Source of the DNA: Aldehydirespirator sp965204415 | Lineage (GTDB): Bacteria > Actinomycetota > Acidimicrobiia > Acidimicrobiales > Aldehydirespiratoraceae | Reading direction: 5' to 3' | DNA: 64,000 nucleotides | Assembly: GCA_965204415.1 (NCBI GenBank) | Contig: CBDBEL010000004.1 | Location: 1,564,072 to 1,628,071, forward strand | In this document: positions 54,710-63,342 of the stretch, in pieces | How positions within the stretch are numbered: the stretch's first letter is position 1 | Layout of the letters: each line of letters begins with the position of its first letter | Program-made: the position numbers and the translations under genes | The notes under the pieces: generated by a model | The model's input: only the letters and a program-made list of their open reading frames with translations | What the model was told of the DNA's origin: nothing | The model's database searches: none

Positions 54710-54715
54710 TATCCT
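54710..54715 (+). promoter_or_regulatory. Likely -10 of the patatin gene
   Basis: TATCCT ends 7 bases before the ATG at 54723 in a noticeably A+T-rich patch. The spacing fits a leaderless transcript. Confidence 0.45.
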
Positions 54716-54722
54716 CGGCTGC

Positions 54723-56015
54723 ATGGACCCGAGCGAGGCAGCCCCGCTCGCCGACGCCGAGGGCGTCGAGGATGCCGAGATCGAGGACCCCGAGATCGAG
54801 GACGCCGAGATCGTCGATAGCTCCGACGCGGCAGCCGACCCCGGCCCGGACCGGCCCGGCGCCGGCGAGGCACTGTCGGTGGGCCTGGTGTTCAGCGGGG
54901 GCGGCGCGGCTGCGGAGGCGTGGCACGCGGGCGTGGTGAGAGCACTGCAGGCAGTTACCGGCTGGGACGCCCGCCGCGCCGACCTGATCCTGGGAACCTC
55001 CGCCGGCGCGATCACCGGCCTGTGCCTGAGGGCCGGCATCCCACCGGCGGACCTGTATGCGCACCGCCGCGGCGAGCCCGTCAGCGAGGAGGGTCAAGCC
55101 ATCATCGACCGGGTGATCACCCCCTACCGCGAGGGCCGCAGCGAACGGGACTGGAACGAGCAGGGACCGCAGTCGCCGACTCTCGCCGCGAGGGCGCTGT
55201 GGCCCCCGTGGCAGACCCGACCCCTGCATGCGGCCGTGGGCCTGCTGCCGAGGGGCACCCGGACCACCGAGGCCCTGCAGCAGCGAATGACCGAGCTGCA
55301 CCCCGAGCCGTGGCCCGCCCAGCCCTTCTGGGTGACCGCGGTGCGGTTGTCTGACGGCGAGCGGGTGGTGTTCGGGCGCGACGACATCGAGGCCACCGCG
55401 GCAGAGGCGGTACGGGCCAGCTGCGCCGTCCCGGTGATGTTCGAACCGGTCGCCGTGGACGGGCGGCGATACGTCGACGGCGGTGTGCACTCCTACACCA
55501 ACGCCGACCTGATGGGTCCCCCCGCCTTCGACCTGGTGGTGGTGTCGTCGCCGATGAGCGGCGCCGCGGGATGGTCATCGGTCCGGGGCTCGCTGTCGGA
55601 TGCCTGGACAAAGGCGCGCGGCGCCGTCGGGCTGGGCGACTCCCAGCCGGCGGGATCGGATCGGGCCTGGTGGTCGGAGGCGTTGGAGGTGGCGTGGTCC
55701 GACGGGCGGGCCTTCCGGGCGGCACGGCGGCAGTGGGTGGACGACAAGCTCCGCGAGGAGGTGGAGGGGCTCAGCCGCAGAGGCATCTCCGTGCTGGTGG
55801 TGGAACCCGACGCCGACGGGGTGGATTTGGTGGACACCGGCAACGACGCGGAGGTCGACCGCACCGGCCACGCCGGCGAGGAAGCCGACCGCGGCCACCC
55901 GGCGCAGGTCTGGCGATCCGAGTTGGCCGCCGACGCCGACCGGACCGTCCGCCGCATCCTGTCCGACCGGATAGGCCTGCGCTTCGCCCGCATCCTGCGC
56001 CGGGCCGCGGCCTGA
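54723..56015 (+). CDS. Patatin-like phospholipase
   Basis: 430 residues. After an acidic N-terminal stretch with a short repeat (EIEDPEIEDAEI, about 18-30) the patatin domain begins near 52 with GLVFSGGGAAAEAWHAG, which provides the oxyanion loop. The nucleophile Ser lies in GTSAGA near 100-105, and the Asp of the dyad in YVDGGVHSYTNADL near 247. It would release fatty acids from membrane or storage lipids. The C-terminal part (about 340-430) is charged and probably regulatory. No signal peptide. Its 3' end is 36 bases before the hemE start. Confidence 0.9.
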   Translation: MDPSEAAPLADAEGVEDAEIEDPEIEDAEIVDSSDAAADPGPDRPGAGEALSVGLVFSGGGAAAEAWHAGVVRALQAVTGWDARRADLILGTSAGAITGLCLRAGIPPADLYAHRRGEPVSEEGQAIIDRVITPYREGRSERDWNEQGPQSPTLAARALWPPWQTRPLHAAVGLLPRGTRTTEALQQRMTELHPEPWPAQPFWVTAVRLSDGERVVFGRDDIEATAAEAVRASCAVPVMFEPVAVDGRRYVDGGVHSYTNADLMGPPAFDLVVVSSPMSGAAGWSSVRGSLSDAWTKARGAVGLGDSQPAGSDRAWWSEALEVAWSDGRAFRAARRQWVDDKLREEVEGLSRRGISVLVVEPDADGVDLVDTGNDAEVDRTGHAGEEADRGHPAQVWRSELAADADRTVRRILSDRIGLRFARILRRAAA

Positions 56016-56051
56016 TCGGCCCCTGACCCTTCGTTGGACTCGTTGGACGCC

Positions 56052-57119
56052 ATGGGCAGCCGGCGATTCGAGGGCAGCGACTTCGTGCGGGCCTGCCGCG
56101 GCCAGCCCCACGAGCGCATGCCGGTGTGGTTCATGCGCCAAGCCGGCCGGTCCCTGCCCGAGTATCGGGCGGTGCGGGGCGACGGCTCGATTCTCGACGC
56201 CATCGCCGACCCCGATCGGGCCGCCGAGATCACGCTGCAGCCGGTGCGCCGCTACGGCGTCGACGCGGCCATCCTCTTCAGTGACATCGTGGTGCCGGTC
56301 CATGCCGCCGGCTTCGGGGTGGACGTGGTTCCCGGCACCGGCCCGGTGGTGGAGCGCCCCTTCGCGGCCCGACCCGACCTCGACCGCCTGCGCCCCCTGG
56401 ACCCCGGAACCGACACACCGTATGTGATCGAGACCGTCCGGCGGGCCGTCGATACCCTCGACGTGCCCCTGATCGGCTTCGCGGGGGCCCCGTTCACGGT
56501 GGCGTCGTACCTGGTGGAGGGCGGCCCGTCGCGCCATCACGAGCGGACCAAGGCGCTGATGCTGGGCGACGAGGCGTTGTGGCACGACCTGATGGATCGC
56601 CTCGCCGACCTCGCCATCGCCTCGCTGCTGTCGCAGGTGGAGGCGGGGGCGGCCGCGGTGCAACTGTTCGACAGTTGGGCGGGGGCCCTGTCGCCGGAGC
56701 AGTACCGCCGCGGGGTGGCCCCCCACTCGGCCCGGGTGCTGGAGGCGGTGGGCAGCACGGGAGTGCCGCGGATCCACTTCGGAGTGGGTACCGGCGAGTT
56801 GCTCCACCAGATGGGCGAGTGCGGCGCGGAGGTGGTGGGGGTGGACTTCCGGGTGCCCATCGACGAAGCCCGCCGCCGGGTGGGCCCGGGCCGGGCCTTG
56901 CAGGGCAACCTGGATCCCGCGGTGGTGCTGGCCGGCGAGCCGGCGGCCTGCGACGCCGCCCGGGCTGTGCTGGCCGCCAACGGCGGGCATCCCGGCTTCG
57001 TGTTCAACCTCGGCCACGGTGTCCTGCCGAGCAGCGATCCCGAGGTGCTGGCCCGCGTGGTGCAACTGGTGCACGACGAGGGCGAAGTGCGACCCACTGG
57101 TCAGAACGAGCCCGAGTAG
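56052..57119 (+). CDS. hemE: Uroporphyrinogen decarboxylase
   Basis: 355 residues from the ATG at 56052; a TTG at 56034 would add six residues. The signature RMPVWFMRQAGRSLPEYR is near 23-40, with the substrate-binding Arg and Asp positions in FSDIVVPVHAAG near 75 and the YLVEGGPSRHH segment near 155. It removes four acetate carboxyls of uroporphyrinogen III to give coproporphyrinogen III. Next comes the oxidase gene hemY, which would act on that product in the coproporphyrin-dependent haem route of Gram-positive bacteria. A miniature repeat separates the two. Confidence 0.95.
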   Translation: MGSRRFEGSDFVRACRGQPHERMPVWFMRQAGRSLPEYRAVRGDGSILDAIADPDRAAEITLQPVRRYGVDAAILFSDIVVPVHAAGFGVDVVPGTGPVVERPFAARPDLDRLRPLDPGTDTPYVIETVRRAVDTLDVPLIGFAGAPFTVASYLVEGGPSRHHERTKALMLGDEALWHDLMDRLADLAIASLLSQVEAGAAAVQLFDSWAGALSPEQYRRGVAPHSARVLEAVGSTGVPRIHFGVGTGELLHQMGECGAEVVGVDFRVPIDEARRRVGPGRALQGNLDPAVVLAGEPAACDAARAVLAANGGHPGFVFNLGHGVLPSSDPEVLARVVQLVHDEGEVRPTGQNEPE

Positions 57120-57253
57120 ACGAGAGCCAGTCGCGTCGTGGCAGTGTCATTCCCGCTTTTGTTCGCTGCGCTCACAGGCCGCTCGGGCCACGGCCTCGCT
57201 GTACGCCTCGGCGGATTCCGGGCGTTGGCGCGGCCTGCCCGCTCGGCCTCTGA
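57120..57253 (-). repeat. MITE-like interspersed repeat between hemE and hemY
   Basis: In minus orientation it carries the core with one change (57154-57173), the GGCCGCTCGGGCCACGGCCT block and the right end GCTCGGCCTC. The far terminal repeat is truncated: the copy begins immediately after the hemE stop codon with CGAGAGCC. It fills almost the whole hemE-hemY gap. Confidence 0.8.
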
Positions 57254-57259
57254 ATCCGG

Positions 57260-58689
57260 GTGACCGGCCCGATGGCGGCGAGCACGGGCCGGGTGGCGGT
57301 GATCGGCGGCGGTATCGCCGGTCTGGCCGCGGCTTACGAACTCAAGTGCAACGGCGTCGAGGTCGTGGTCCTGGAGGCCGGTGATCGTCCCGGCGGCAGC
57401 ATCGACGAATCGCGGGTCGGCGGCCTGACCGTGGACTCCGGTCCCGACGGGTTCGTGGCCCGGGACCCGGCCGCGGCCGATTTGTGCCGCCGGATCGGGC
57501 TCGGCGCCGAACTGGTGACGCCGGCCGCGAGCGGTGCGTACGTCTTCCTCGAGGGCGGGTTGCTGCCGTTCCCGGACCGGTCGGTGCTGGGCGTTCCGTG
57601 GACGGCCGACGCGGTGGAGGGCACCGGGATCGTCTCGGAGGCGGGCGTCGAGGCGCTGAGGCGCGGGCTGGCCGACGACGCTGAGCCGCTGGCCGGCGAC
57701 GCCGCCGTGGGCGACGTGCTGCGGCCCCGCGTCGGCGACGAGGTCTTCGAGCGGCTCGTCGACCCTCTGCTGGGCGGGATCAACGCAGGGTCGGCCGACC
57801 GGAATGAGCATCGAGGCGTGCGCTCCACCCCTGCACGAGGCTGCTCGCCGGGGCGGACCCCTCGGCGCTGCGCTCCAGCAGGCCGCCGCCGGCCAGGGCG
57901 GCGGCAACGGCGCTGCCCGACCGCCGGTGTTCCAGAGCGTGCGGGGCGGTGTCGCCCGCATGGTCGACGCGCTGGCTGCAGAGCTAGCAGACGCGGTGAG
58001 CCTCTCGACCCCGGTGCAGCACCTGTCCCTGGCGGCGCGGGCCGGTGGCGGTCCGCGCTGGGAGGTCGCCACTCCGAGGGGATCCCTCGATGCCAGCGCG
58101 GTGATCGCGGCCTGCCCCGCACCGGAGTCGGCCCGCCTGCTCGAGCATCTCGCCCCCGACGCGGCCGGGATCCTCGGCGACATCGACTACGCCGACGTCG
58201 CGCTGGCCACGTTCGTGGTCCCCGACGAGCACCTGGTCCGGCCCCTCGACGGCAGCGGCTTCCTGGTGCCCCGCAGCCGGGGCCTGCTGACCACGGCCTG
58301 CTCGTGGTCGTCCTCCAAGTGGCAGCACTACGCCCGGGCCGGTCTGGCCGTGCTGCGGGTCTCGGCCGGACGCATCGACGATTGGCGGTGGATGGACCTC
58401 GACTCCGACGACCTGTTGTCGACCCTCGCAGCAGAGCTCACCCCAGACAGGCGTCCTCGGCCGCGACGCCGTCGCCCGGGGCTGCCTGCAAGCCCGGCTC
58501 AGAGGTTGGAGGCAGTCTCTGCCGCAGTACCGGCCGGGCCATCTGGGCCGGGTGGCGGCGGTGGAGGCCTGCCTGGCCGGCGAGACGCCCGGCCTCGCGG
58601 TGGCCGGCGCCGCGCTGCGCGGTTTGGGGCTGCCGGCGTGCATCCGCAGCGGGCAGACCGCAGCCGCGACCGTGGCGAGGCTCCGATGA
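57260..58689 (+). pseudogene. hemY: Protoporphyrinogen/coproporphyrinogen oxidase, two frameshifts
   Basis: The protein is recognisable from end to end but in three frames. Frame 1 starts at GTG 57260 (or ATG 57272) with the FAD motif VIGGGIAGLAAAYEL and runs to NAGSADR. One extra base at about 57801-57804 shifts into MSIEACAPPLHE and on through VFQSVRGGVARMVDALA. A second extra base near 58441-58444 shifts into QTGVLGRDAVARG, PQYRPGHLGRVAAVEACL, and GLGLPACIRSGQTAAATVARL ending at TGA 58687-58689. Both sites are short homopolymers (AA, CCCC), so sequencing error is as likely as true loss. A working enzyme would oxidise the porphyrinogen formed by HemE. Confidence 0.85.
58641..58684. repeat. 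44-bp duplication of the hemY 3' end, copy 1
   Basis: The bases encoding the hemY C-terminus (IRSGQTAAATVARL) recur at 58715-58758 with one change, 74 bp downstream. The second copy follows the hemY stop and leads straight into the GTG of the cyclase gene. Confidence 0.88.
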
Positions 58690-58714
58690 CCGCACCCGGG
58701 AGCCACAACCCGGC

Positions 58715-58758
58715 CATCCGCAGCGGGCAGACCGCAACCGCGACCGTGGCGAGGCTCC
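58715..58758. repeat. 44-bp duplication of the hemY 3' end, copy 2
   Basis: See 58641-58684; 43 of 44 bases are identical. In the frame open through this copy the tail ends TVARLLL with a TGA that overlaps the cyclase GTG (58763-58766), so it may restore coupling between the genes. Confidence 0.88.
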
Positions 58759-58762
58759 TGCT

Positions 58763-59545
58763 GTGATAGACGAACCAATCGTGAACCCGACCCCCGATCC
58801 CCACGAAGCCGAGCAGGTGCTCACACCGCTCGTCGCACCCGACACCGGACCGGCCCGCGAGTGGGCTGTGGCCAGCCCGCCGCTGGTCACCGTCCATCCC
58901 GACGAACTGCCCGAGGGCGACAGCCACCTCAGCGTCACCCGCACGTTCTGCTTCGCCGACCTCTGCGGATTCACCGCGTACACCCGCTCCCACGGACCCC
59001 ACGAGGCGGTGGCGGTGCTCGGGGACTTTCGCAGGATCACCCGCAGCGTCGCGGCCAAGCGGGGCGTGAGGGTGGCGAAGTGGCTGGGCGACGGCGCGAT
59101 GCTGGTGTCCACCAGCGCCGACGCCGCGCTGTCGCTGGCCGCACACCTCATCCACTACTTCTCCAGCCGGGGCGTGCAGATCCGCGTGGGCGCGGCCACC
59201 GGCGAGGCTCTGCTCTTCGAGGGCGACGACTACGTCGGCGAGCCTGTGAACCTGGCCGCGAAGCTGTGCGCGGCGGCCCCTGCCGGCGAGATCTACACCG
59301 TCACCGACATTCGCAGCCTGCCGGACTGGGTGACATGCATCGGCGACGTGACCGTGCGGATCCGCGGCGTCGGCCCCGTCTCCGGCGTGCACCGGCTGAT
59401 GCCCTCGGGGCTCGTCGATGAGCGTGGCGGCGAGCTGGGCAGACTCAGCGACGAACTCAACGAGCTCACCATCGAACTCAGCGAGGAGCTCACCGAACTC
59501 AGCAACGAGCTCAGCGAGTTCGGGTCCGGAGGCAGCGAACCATGA
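58763..59545 (+). CDS. Class III adenylate/guanylate cyclase homology-domain protein
   Basis: 260 residues from GTG 58763; a later GTG at 58781 is possible. The catalytic domain spans about 55-215: FCFADLCGFTAYT carries the first metal Asp near 68, KWLGDGAMLVS the adenine-contacting Lys and the second Asp near 112. The transition-state motif usually written NxxxR reads VNLAAKL, with Lys in place of Arg, which may weaken or change activity. The last 40 residues are a Leu/Glu-rich repeat (ELNELTIELSEELTELSNEL), probably coiled coil. No membrane segment. Likely role: cyclic nucleotide signalling or a degenerate sensor. Confidence 0.85.
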   Translation: MIDEPIVNPTPDPHEAEQVLTPLVAPDTGPAREWAVASPPLVTVHPDELPEGDSHLSVTRTFCFADLCGFTAYTRSHGPHEAVAVLGDFRRITRSVAAKRGVRVAKWLGDGAMLVSTSADAALSLAAHLIHYFSSRGVQIRVGAATGEALLFEGDDYVGEPVNLAAKLCAAAPAGEIYTVTDIRSLPDWVTCIGDVTVRIRGVGPVSGVHRLMPSGLVDERGGELGRLSDELNELTIELSEELTELSNELSEFGSGGSEP

Positions 59546-59601
59546 GAGGCCCATTGAGTGAGCGCTGACCGGCTCCCCGGACTGGCGGAAGGCTGAGCAC
59601 C

Positions 59602-61185
59602 GTGGGCGCGCCGGCGAAGCAGGGCCGGGCCCCGGGCCGTGAGAGCGCGTCGCCGCTGAGGTGGGGCCCGCCCTGGGTCCGCGGCGTCCTGGCCGGGGTG
59701 CTGCTGGCCGGGTCGCTGCCGCCGTGGGGCTTCTGGCCGCTGGCCTTCGTGGGCATGGCACTGTGGGTCGAGCTGCTGGCCGGCGCCGGTGTCTGGCAGC
59801 GGGCCGGGCGGTCCGCGCTGGTGAGCGTCAGCTGGCTGGGCCCCGCCACCGTCTGGATGATCGACCTCACGCTGGTCGGCTGGCCCCTGGCGGTGATCGG
59901 CTTCGCCGCCATGCACGCGGCGGCCGGCGCGCTGGTGCCGCCCGACCACCGCCGCCGAGCTGCGTTCTGTGCCGCGCTGGTTCTGGCCGAACTGCTCCGC
60001 TGGACGTGGCCTTTCGGCGGCGTGCCGCTGGCCACGATGGCCATGGGCCAGGTGTCGAGCCCGCTGGCGTCCACCGCCCGGATCGGCGGGCCGCTCCTCT
60101 TGACCGCCCTGACGGCGGTGGGAGGGGTGACGCTGGCCGCGGTCCTCTCCGGGCGCCTGAGACCGGCGGCTGTCGGGGCCGCCGTGCTGGTGGCCGCGGG
60201 CCTCGCCGGGACGGTAGCCCCCGGCGCGGCGCCGGTCGCCGTCGACGGCGACGACGGCGGCGACGCCCGCATCACCGTGGCCGCGGTGCAAGGTGGCGGC
60301 CCCCAGAACACCAGGGCCGACGTGTGCGAGCAGCGGGCCGTGTTCGAGCGCCACTTGAACACCACCTCCGAGCAGGTGTCGGTCCCGGTGGACCTGGTGC
60401 TGTGGCCCGAGGACGTCGTCCATCCCAGCCCGAACTCGGCCGTCACGCCGGCGCGATGCGACCAGCCGCTGCTCACTGACGCCGAGGCCCGGGCCAAGCT
60501 GTCGAGCCTGGCCCGCGAGCTCGACACGGTGCTGCTGGCGGGCTTCTTCGAGCGCAGCCCCGACGGCGAGGCCAACCTCAACTACTCGCTCGTCTACCTT
60601 CCCGACGGCACCGAGGGCGACCGCTACGACAAGGTCCAGCGGGTCCCCTTCGGGGAGTACGTCCCGCTGCGCTCCAGCGCGGAACGGTTCAGCGACGAGC
60701 TGCCGCCCAGGGACCTGCGAGCCGGGCCCTCCGACGAGCCCGCCACCGTGGAGACGCCGCTGGGCCCGCTGACCGTGTCCATCTCATGGGAGATCTTCTT
60801 CGATCACCGGGCCCGCAGCGGGGTGCGCGACGGCGACGGTCTGATCGTGCTCAACCCCACCAACGGTTCCAGCTACTGGCTGACGGTCGTGCAGTCCCAG
60901 CAGGTCGCCTCCAGCCGTCTCCGGGCCATCGAGACGGACCGCTGGGTGGTGCAGGCCGCGCCGACCGGCTTCTCCGCGGTCATCGATCCCGGCGGCAACG
61001 TGATCGAGCGGACCGGGGTGTCCGAGAGCAGGGTCATCCAGGCGACCGTGGAGCTGCGCCACGGCGATACGCTCGCGGTCCGGCTGGGGGCGTGGCCCGT
61101 GGCTCTAGCCTCGGTCCTGACGCTCTCGCTGGCGCTCGGCCTCGGCCGCGTGCTCAAGAAGTCCAGGCCCGGGAGAGAGTCCTAG
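59602..61185 (+). CDS. lnt: Apolipoprotein N-acyltransferase with Ser at the catalytic Cys position
   Basis: 527 residues from GTG 59602. Six to seven hydrophobic segments in the first 200 residues and a nitrilase-type domain from about 228 give the Lnt architecture. Of the E-K-C triad, Glu270 (LWPEDVV) and Lys344 (YDKVQRVPFGEYVP) are present at the expected spacing (267 and 335 in E. coli). The Cys387 position (ICYE) reads ISWE, with Ser395. The enzyme would add a third acyl chain to lipoproteins such as the two binding proteins in this window. With Ser instead of Cys it may be a slower acyltransferase, inactive, or a distinct subfamily. Confidence 0.85.
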   Translation: MGAPAKQGRAPGRESASPLRWGPPWVRGVLAGVLLAGSLPPWGFWPLAFVGMALWVELLAGAGVWQRAGRSALVSVSWLGPATVWMIDLTLVGWPLAVIGFAAMHAAAGALVPPDHRRRAAFCAALVLAELLRWTWPFGGVPLATMAMGQVSSPLASTARIGGPLLLTALTAVGGVTLAAVLSGRLRPAAVGAAVLVAAGLAGTVAPGAAPVAVDGDDGGDARITVAAVQGGGPQNTRADVCEQRAVFERHLNTTSEQVSVPVDLVLWPEDVVHPSPNSAVTPARCDQPLLTDAEARAKLSSLARELDTVLLAGFFERSPDGEANLNYSLVYLPDGTEGDRYDKVQRVPFGEYVPLRSSAERFSDELPPRDLRAGPSDEPATVETPLGPLTVSISWEIFFDHRARSGVRDGDGLIVLNPTNGSSYWLTVVQSQQVASSRLRAIETDRWVVQAAPTGFSAVIDPGGNVIERTGVSESRVIQATVELRHGDTLAVRLGAWPVALASVLTLSLALGLGRVLKKSRPGRES

Positions 61186-61189
61186 CGCG

Positions 61190-62563
61190 ATGCCCGCCCC
61201 AACGGACCAGCCCGCACCCCTGCGCGTGGCGATGCTCTCCTACCGCGGGAAGCCCCACGTGGGCGGGCAGGGCGTGTACGTCCGCCGCCTCTCGGCCGCG
61301 CTGACCGACCTGGGCCACCGCGTCACCGTGCTCGGCGGCCCGCCGTACCCCGAACTCGATCCGAGGGTCCCGCTCGTGAAGCTGGGGGGGCTCGACATCT
61401 GGGCCCCGCCGCATCCCATGCGCAAGCCCAGGGCGTGGGAACTGAAGGACTGGATCGACGTGGCCGAGCACGTGTCCTTCGTGACCGGCAACTTCAGCGA
61501 GCCGATGGCGTTCAGCCTGCGGGCCTGGCGGCACCTCCTCCGGCGCCGGAGCGAGTTCGACATCGTCCACGACAACCAGACCCTCGGTTGGGGAATCCTG
61601 GCCATGCAGCGCCAGGGCTGGCCGCTGCTGGAGACCATCCACCACCCGATCACCGTGGACCGCCGCCTGGAGCTGGCCCACACCCGCACCCTGAGGGAGC
61701 AGATCGGCAAGCGCCGCTGGTACGCGTTCACCAAGATGCAGACCCGGGTGGCCAAGCGACTGCCCAGAGTGCTCACCGTGTCGGAGTCGTCCAAGCGAGA
61801 CATCGCACGAGACCATGGCGTGCCGCCGGAGCGGATCCACGTGGTGCCGGTAGGGGTCGACCCCGAACTGTTCTCGCCCAGGCCCGAAGTTGCCCGGGTG
61901 CCAGGCCGGCTGATCACCACCGCCAGCGCCGACGTGACCATGAAGGGGCTGAGCTTCCTGCTGGAGGCGGTGGCCAAGCTGCGCACCGAGCGCCATCTCG
62001 AGCTGACCATCATCGGCAGGGCCAAGTCCGACTCCGCGGCCAGCCGGGCCATCTCGGAACTGGGCCTGACCGACGCGATCACGTTCGTGTCGGGGGTGTC
62101 CGACGACCGCATCGTGGAGCTCTACGCCGAGGCGGAGCTGGCCGTGGTCCCCTCGCTCTACGAGGGTTTCTCGCTGCCCGCGATCGAGGCCATGTCGTGC
62201 GGCGTGCCGCTGGTGGCCACCACCGGCGGAGCGCTGCCCGAGGTGGCCGGCACGCACGGCGAGACATGCTTCCTGACCGAACCCGGCGACGCTGAGGCGC
62301 TGGCCGCGGCGCTGCGGGACGCGCTGGACGATCCCGGCGCCCGGTCCCGGGTGGGCGAGGCCGGCCGCCGGCGGGTCATCAACCAGTGGTCCTGGCGCCA
62401 CACCGCGGAGCGGACCGTCGAGCAGTACCGCGCCGCGCTCGAGGATGCGGCCAAGAGGCAACATGATCGCCGGGGGCCGAATGTCGAGGCCGACGCGTAC
62501 CGCGCCGCGCTCGAGGATGCGGCCAAGAGGCCGAGCGGACAGGCCGAGGCGGCAGCCGGCTGA
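61190..62563 (+). CDS. Glycosyltransferase family 4 protein (GT-B)
   Basis: 457 residues. RVAMLSYRGKPHVGGQGVYVRRL near 12-34 is the acceptor-side loop of GT4 enzymes. The donor side has HVVPVGVDPELF near 220 and the nucleotide-sugar motif PSLYEGFSLPAIEAMSCGVPLVAT near 321-344. It would transfer a hexose to a lipid or other acceptor at the inner membrane face. The C-terminus contains a duplicated YRAALEDAAKR (33 identical bases at 62426-62458 and 62498-62530) and ends in a sequence matching the miniature-repeat terminus. The stop overlaps the methyltransferase start by one base. Confidence 0.92.
   Translation: MPAPTDQPAPLRVAMLSYRGKPHVGGQGVYVRRLSAALTDLGHRVTVLGGPPYPELDPRVPLVKLGGLDIWAPPHPMRKPRAWELKDWIDVAEHVSFVTGNFSEPMAFSLRAWRHLLRRRSEFDIVHDNQTLGWGILAMQRQGWPLLETIHHPITVDRRLELAHTRTLREQIGKRRWYAFTKMQTRVAKRLPRVLTVSESSKRDIARDHGVPPERIHVVPVGVDPELFSPRPEVARVPGRLITTASADVTMKGLSFLLEAVAKLRTERHLELTIIGRAKSDSAASRAISELGLTDAITFVSGVSDDRIVELYAEAELAVVPSLYEGFSLPAIEAMSCGVPLVATTGGALPEVAGTHGETCFLTEPGDAEALAAALRDALDDPGARSRVGEAGRRRVINQWSWRHTAERTVEQYRAALEDAAKRQHDRRGPNVEADAYRAALEDAAKRPSGQAEAAAG
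62426..62530. repeat. 33-bp duplication in the glycosyltransferase 3' end
   Basis: The bases for YRAALEDAAKR at 62426-62458 are repeated without change at 62498-62530, an in-frame offset of 72 bp. The protein tail is therefore longer than in relatives by about 24 residues. Confidence 0.9.
62525..62544. repeat. Solo terminus of the MITE-like family inside a coding end
   Basis: AAGAGGCCGAGCGGACAGGC matches the terminal inverted repeat of the 52269-52410 element at 19 of 20 bases. It lies in the last 40 bases of the glycosyltransferase gene. It may be the trace of an insertion that provided the present 3' end. Confidence 0.5.
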
Positions 62564-63342
62564 TGCTCACCGTCGACTACGGCCGCCTCGATGTGCGCGC
62601 CGGCGAGCGCGTGCTGGATCTGGGCTGCGGCTTCGGCCGCCACTCCTACGAGGCGCTCAAGCGGGGCGCTGAGGTAGTGGCCTGCGACCTGGCCCGCCCG
62701 GAGGTCGAGCAGGTCCGGAACCTGGCCCGGCTGCTCGTGGCCTCCGGCGAGGCGGACGAGTCGGTGATGGCCGCCCCCGTGCAGGGCAACGCCCTCGGAC
62801 TGCCCTTCGACGACGACTCGTTCGACAGGGTGATCGCGTCGGAGGTGCTCGAGCACATCACCGACGACGAGTCGGCCTTCGCTGAGCTGGCCCGCGTCCT
62901 GCGACCGGGAGGCCGGCTGGCGGTGACCGTCCCGTCGTGGCTGGCCGAGACCGTGTGCTGGAAGTTGTCGAGCGAGTACCACGCGCCGGCGGTGCCCGGC
63001 GGCCATGTGCGGATCTACCGGCTGCGAGACGTCAGGCGCAAACTCACGGCCGCGGGATTCAAGCCGGGCAGCTGGCACCGGGCCCACGCCCTCCACAGCC
63101 CCTACTGGTGGCTGCGCTGCGCAGTGGGACCGAACCGGGAGGTCGACGAGAACCGGCTGGTCGGCGCCTACAACCGGCTGCTCGAATGGGACATTGTGAG
63201 ACGGCCCTTCGTCACCGCGGCCGCCGAGCGCCTGCTCAACCCGCTGCTGGGCAAGAGCCTGGTCGTGTACGCGGACAAGCCACTCCAGGTGTCGGGTTCG
63301 GCGCAAGCGCGCACGAGCGAGGACATGGCTCGTGCAGCCTGA
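62563..63342 (+). CDS. Class I SAM-dependent methyltransferase
   Basis: 259 residues. Motif I VLDLGCGFGRHSYEALKRGAEVVACDL near 17-43 binds AdoMet; FDRVIASEVLEHI near 85 and LARVLRPGGRLAVTVPSW near 107 are the usual later motifs of methyltransferase 11 type. The target is unknown. Starting 1 base into the glycosyltransferase stop (TGATG) and overlapping the next gene, it forms part of a glycosyltransferase-methyltransferase-cyclase-like operon. Confidence 0.92.
   Translation: MLTVDYGRLDVRAGERVLDLGCGFGRHSYEALKRGAEVVACDLARPEVEQVRNLARLLVASGEADESVMAAPVQGNALGLPFDDDSFDRVIASEVLEHITDDESAFAELARVLRPGGRLAVTVPSWLAETVCWKLSSEYHAPAVPGGHVRIYRLRDVRRKLTAAGFKPGSWHRAHALHSPYWWLRCAVGPNREVDENRLVGAYNRLLEWDIVRRPFVTAAAERLLNPLLGKSLVVYADKPLQVSGSAQARTSEDMARAA

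Noticed and set aside
58763..59545. A hemY-cyclase fusion protein, since one frame is open from 57260 to 59545
   Set aside because: The middle of that frame is the out-of-frame region of hemY. True hemY coding continues in the two other frames and ends at 58689; the cyclase has its own start.
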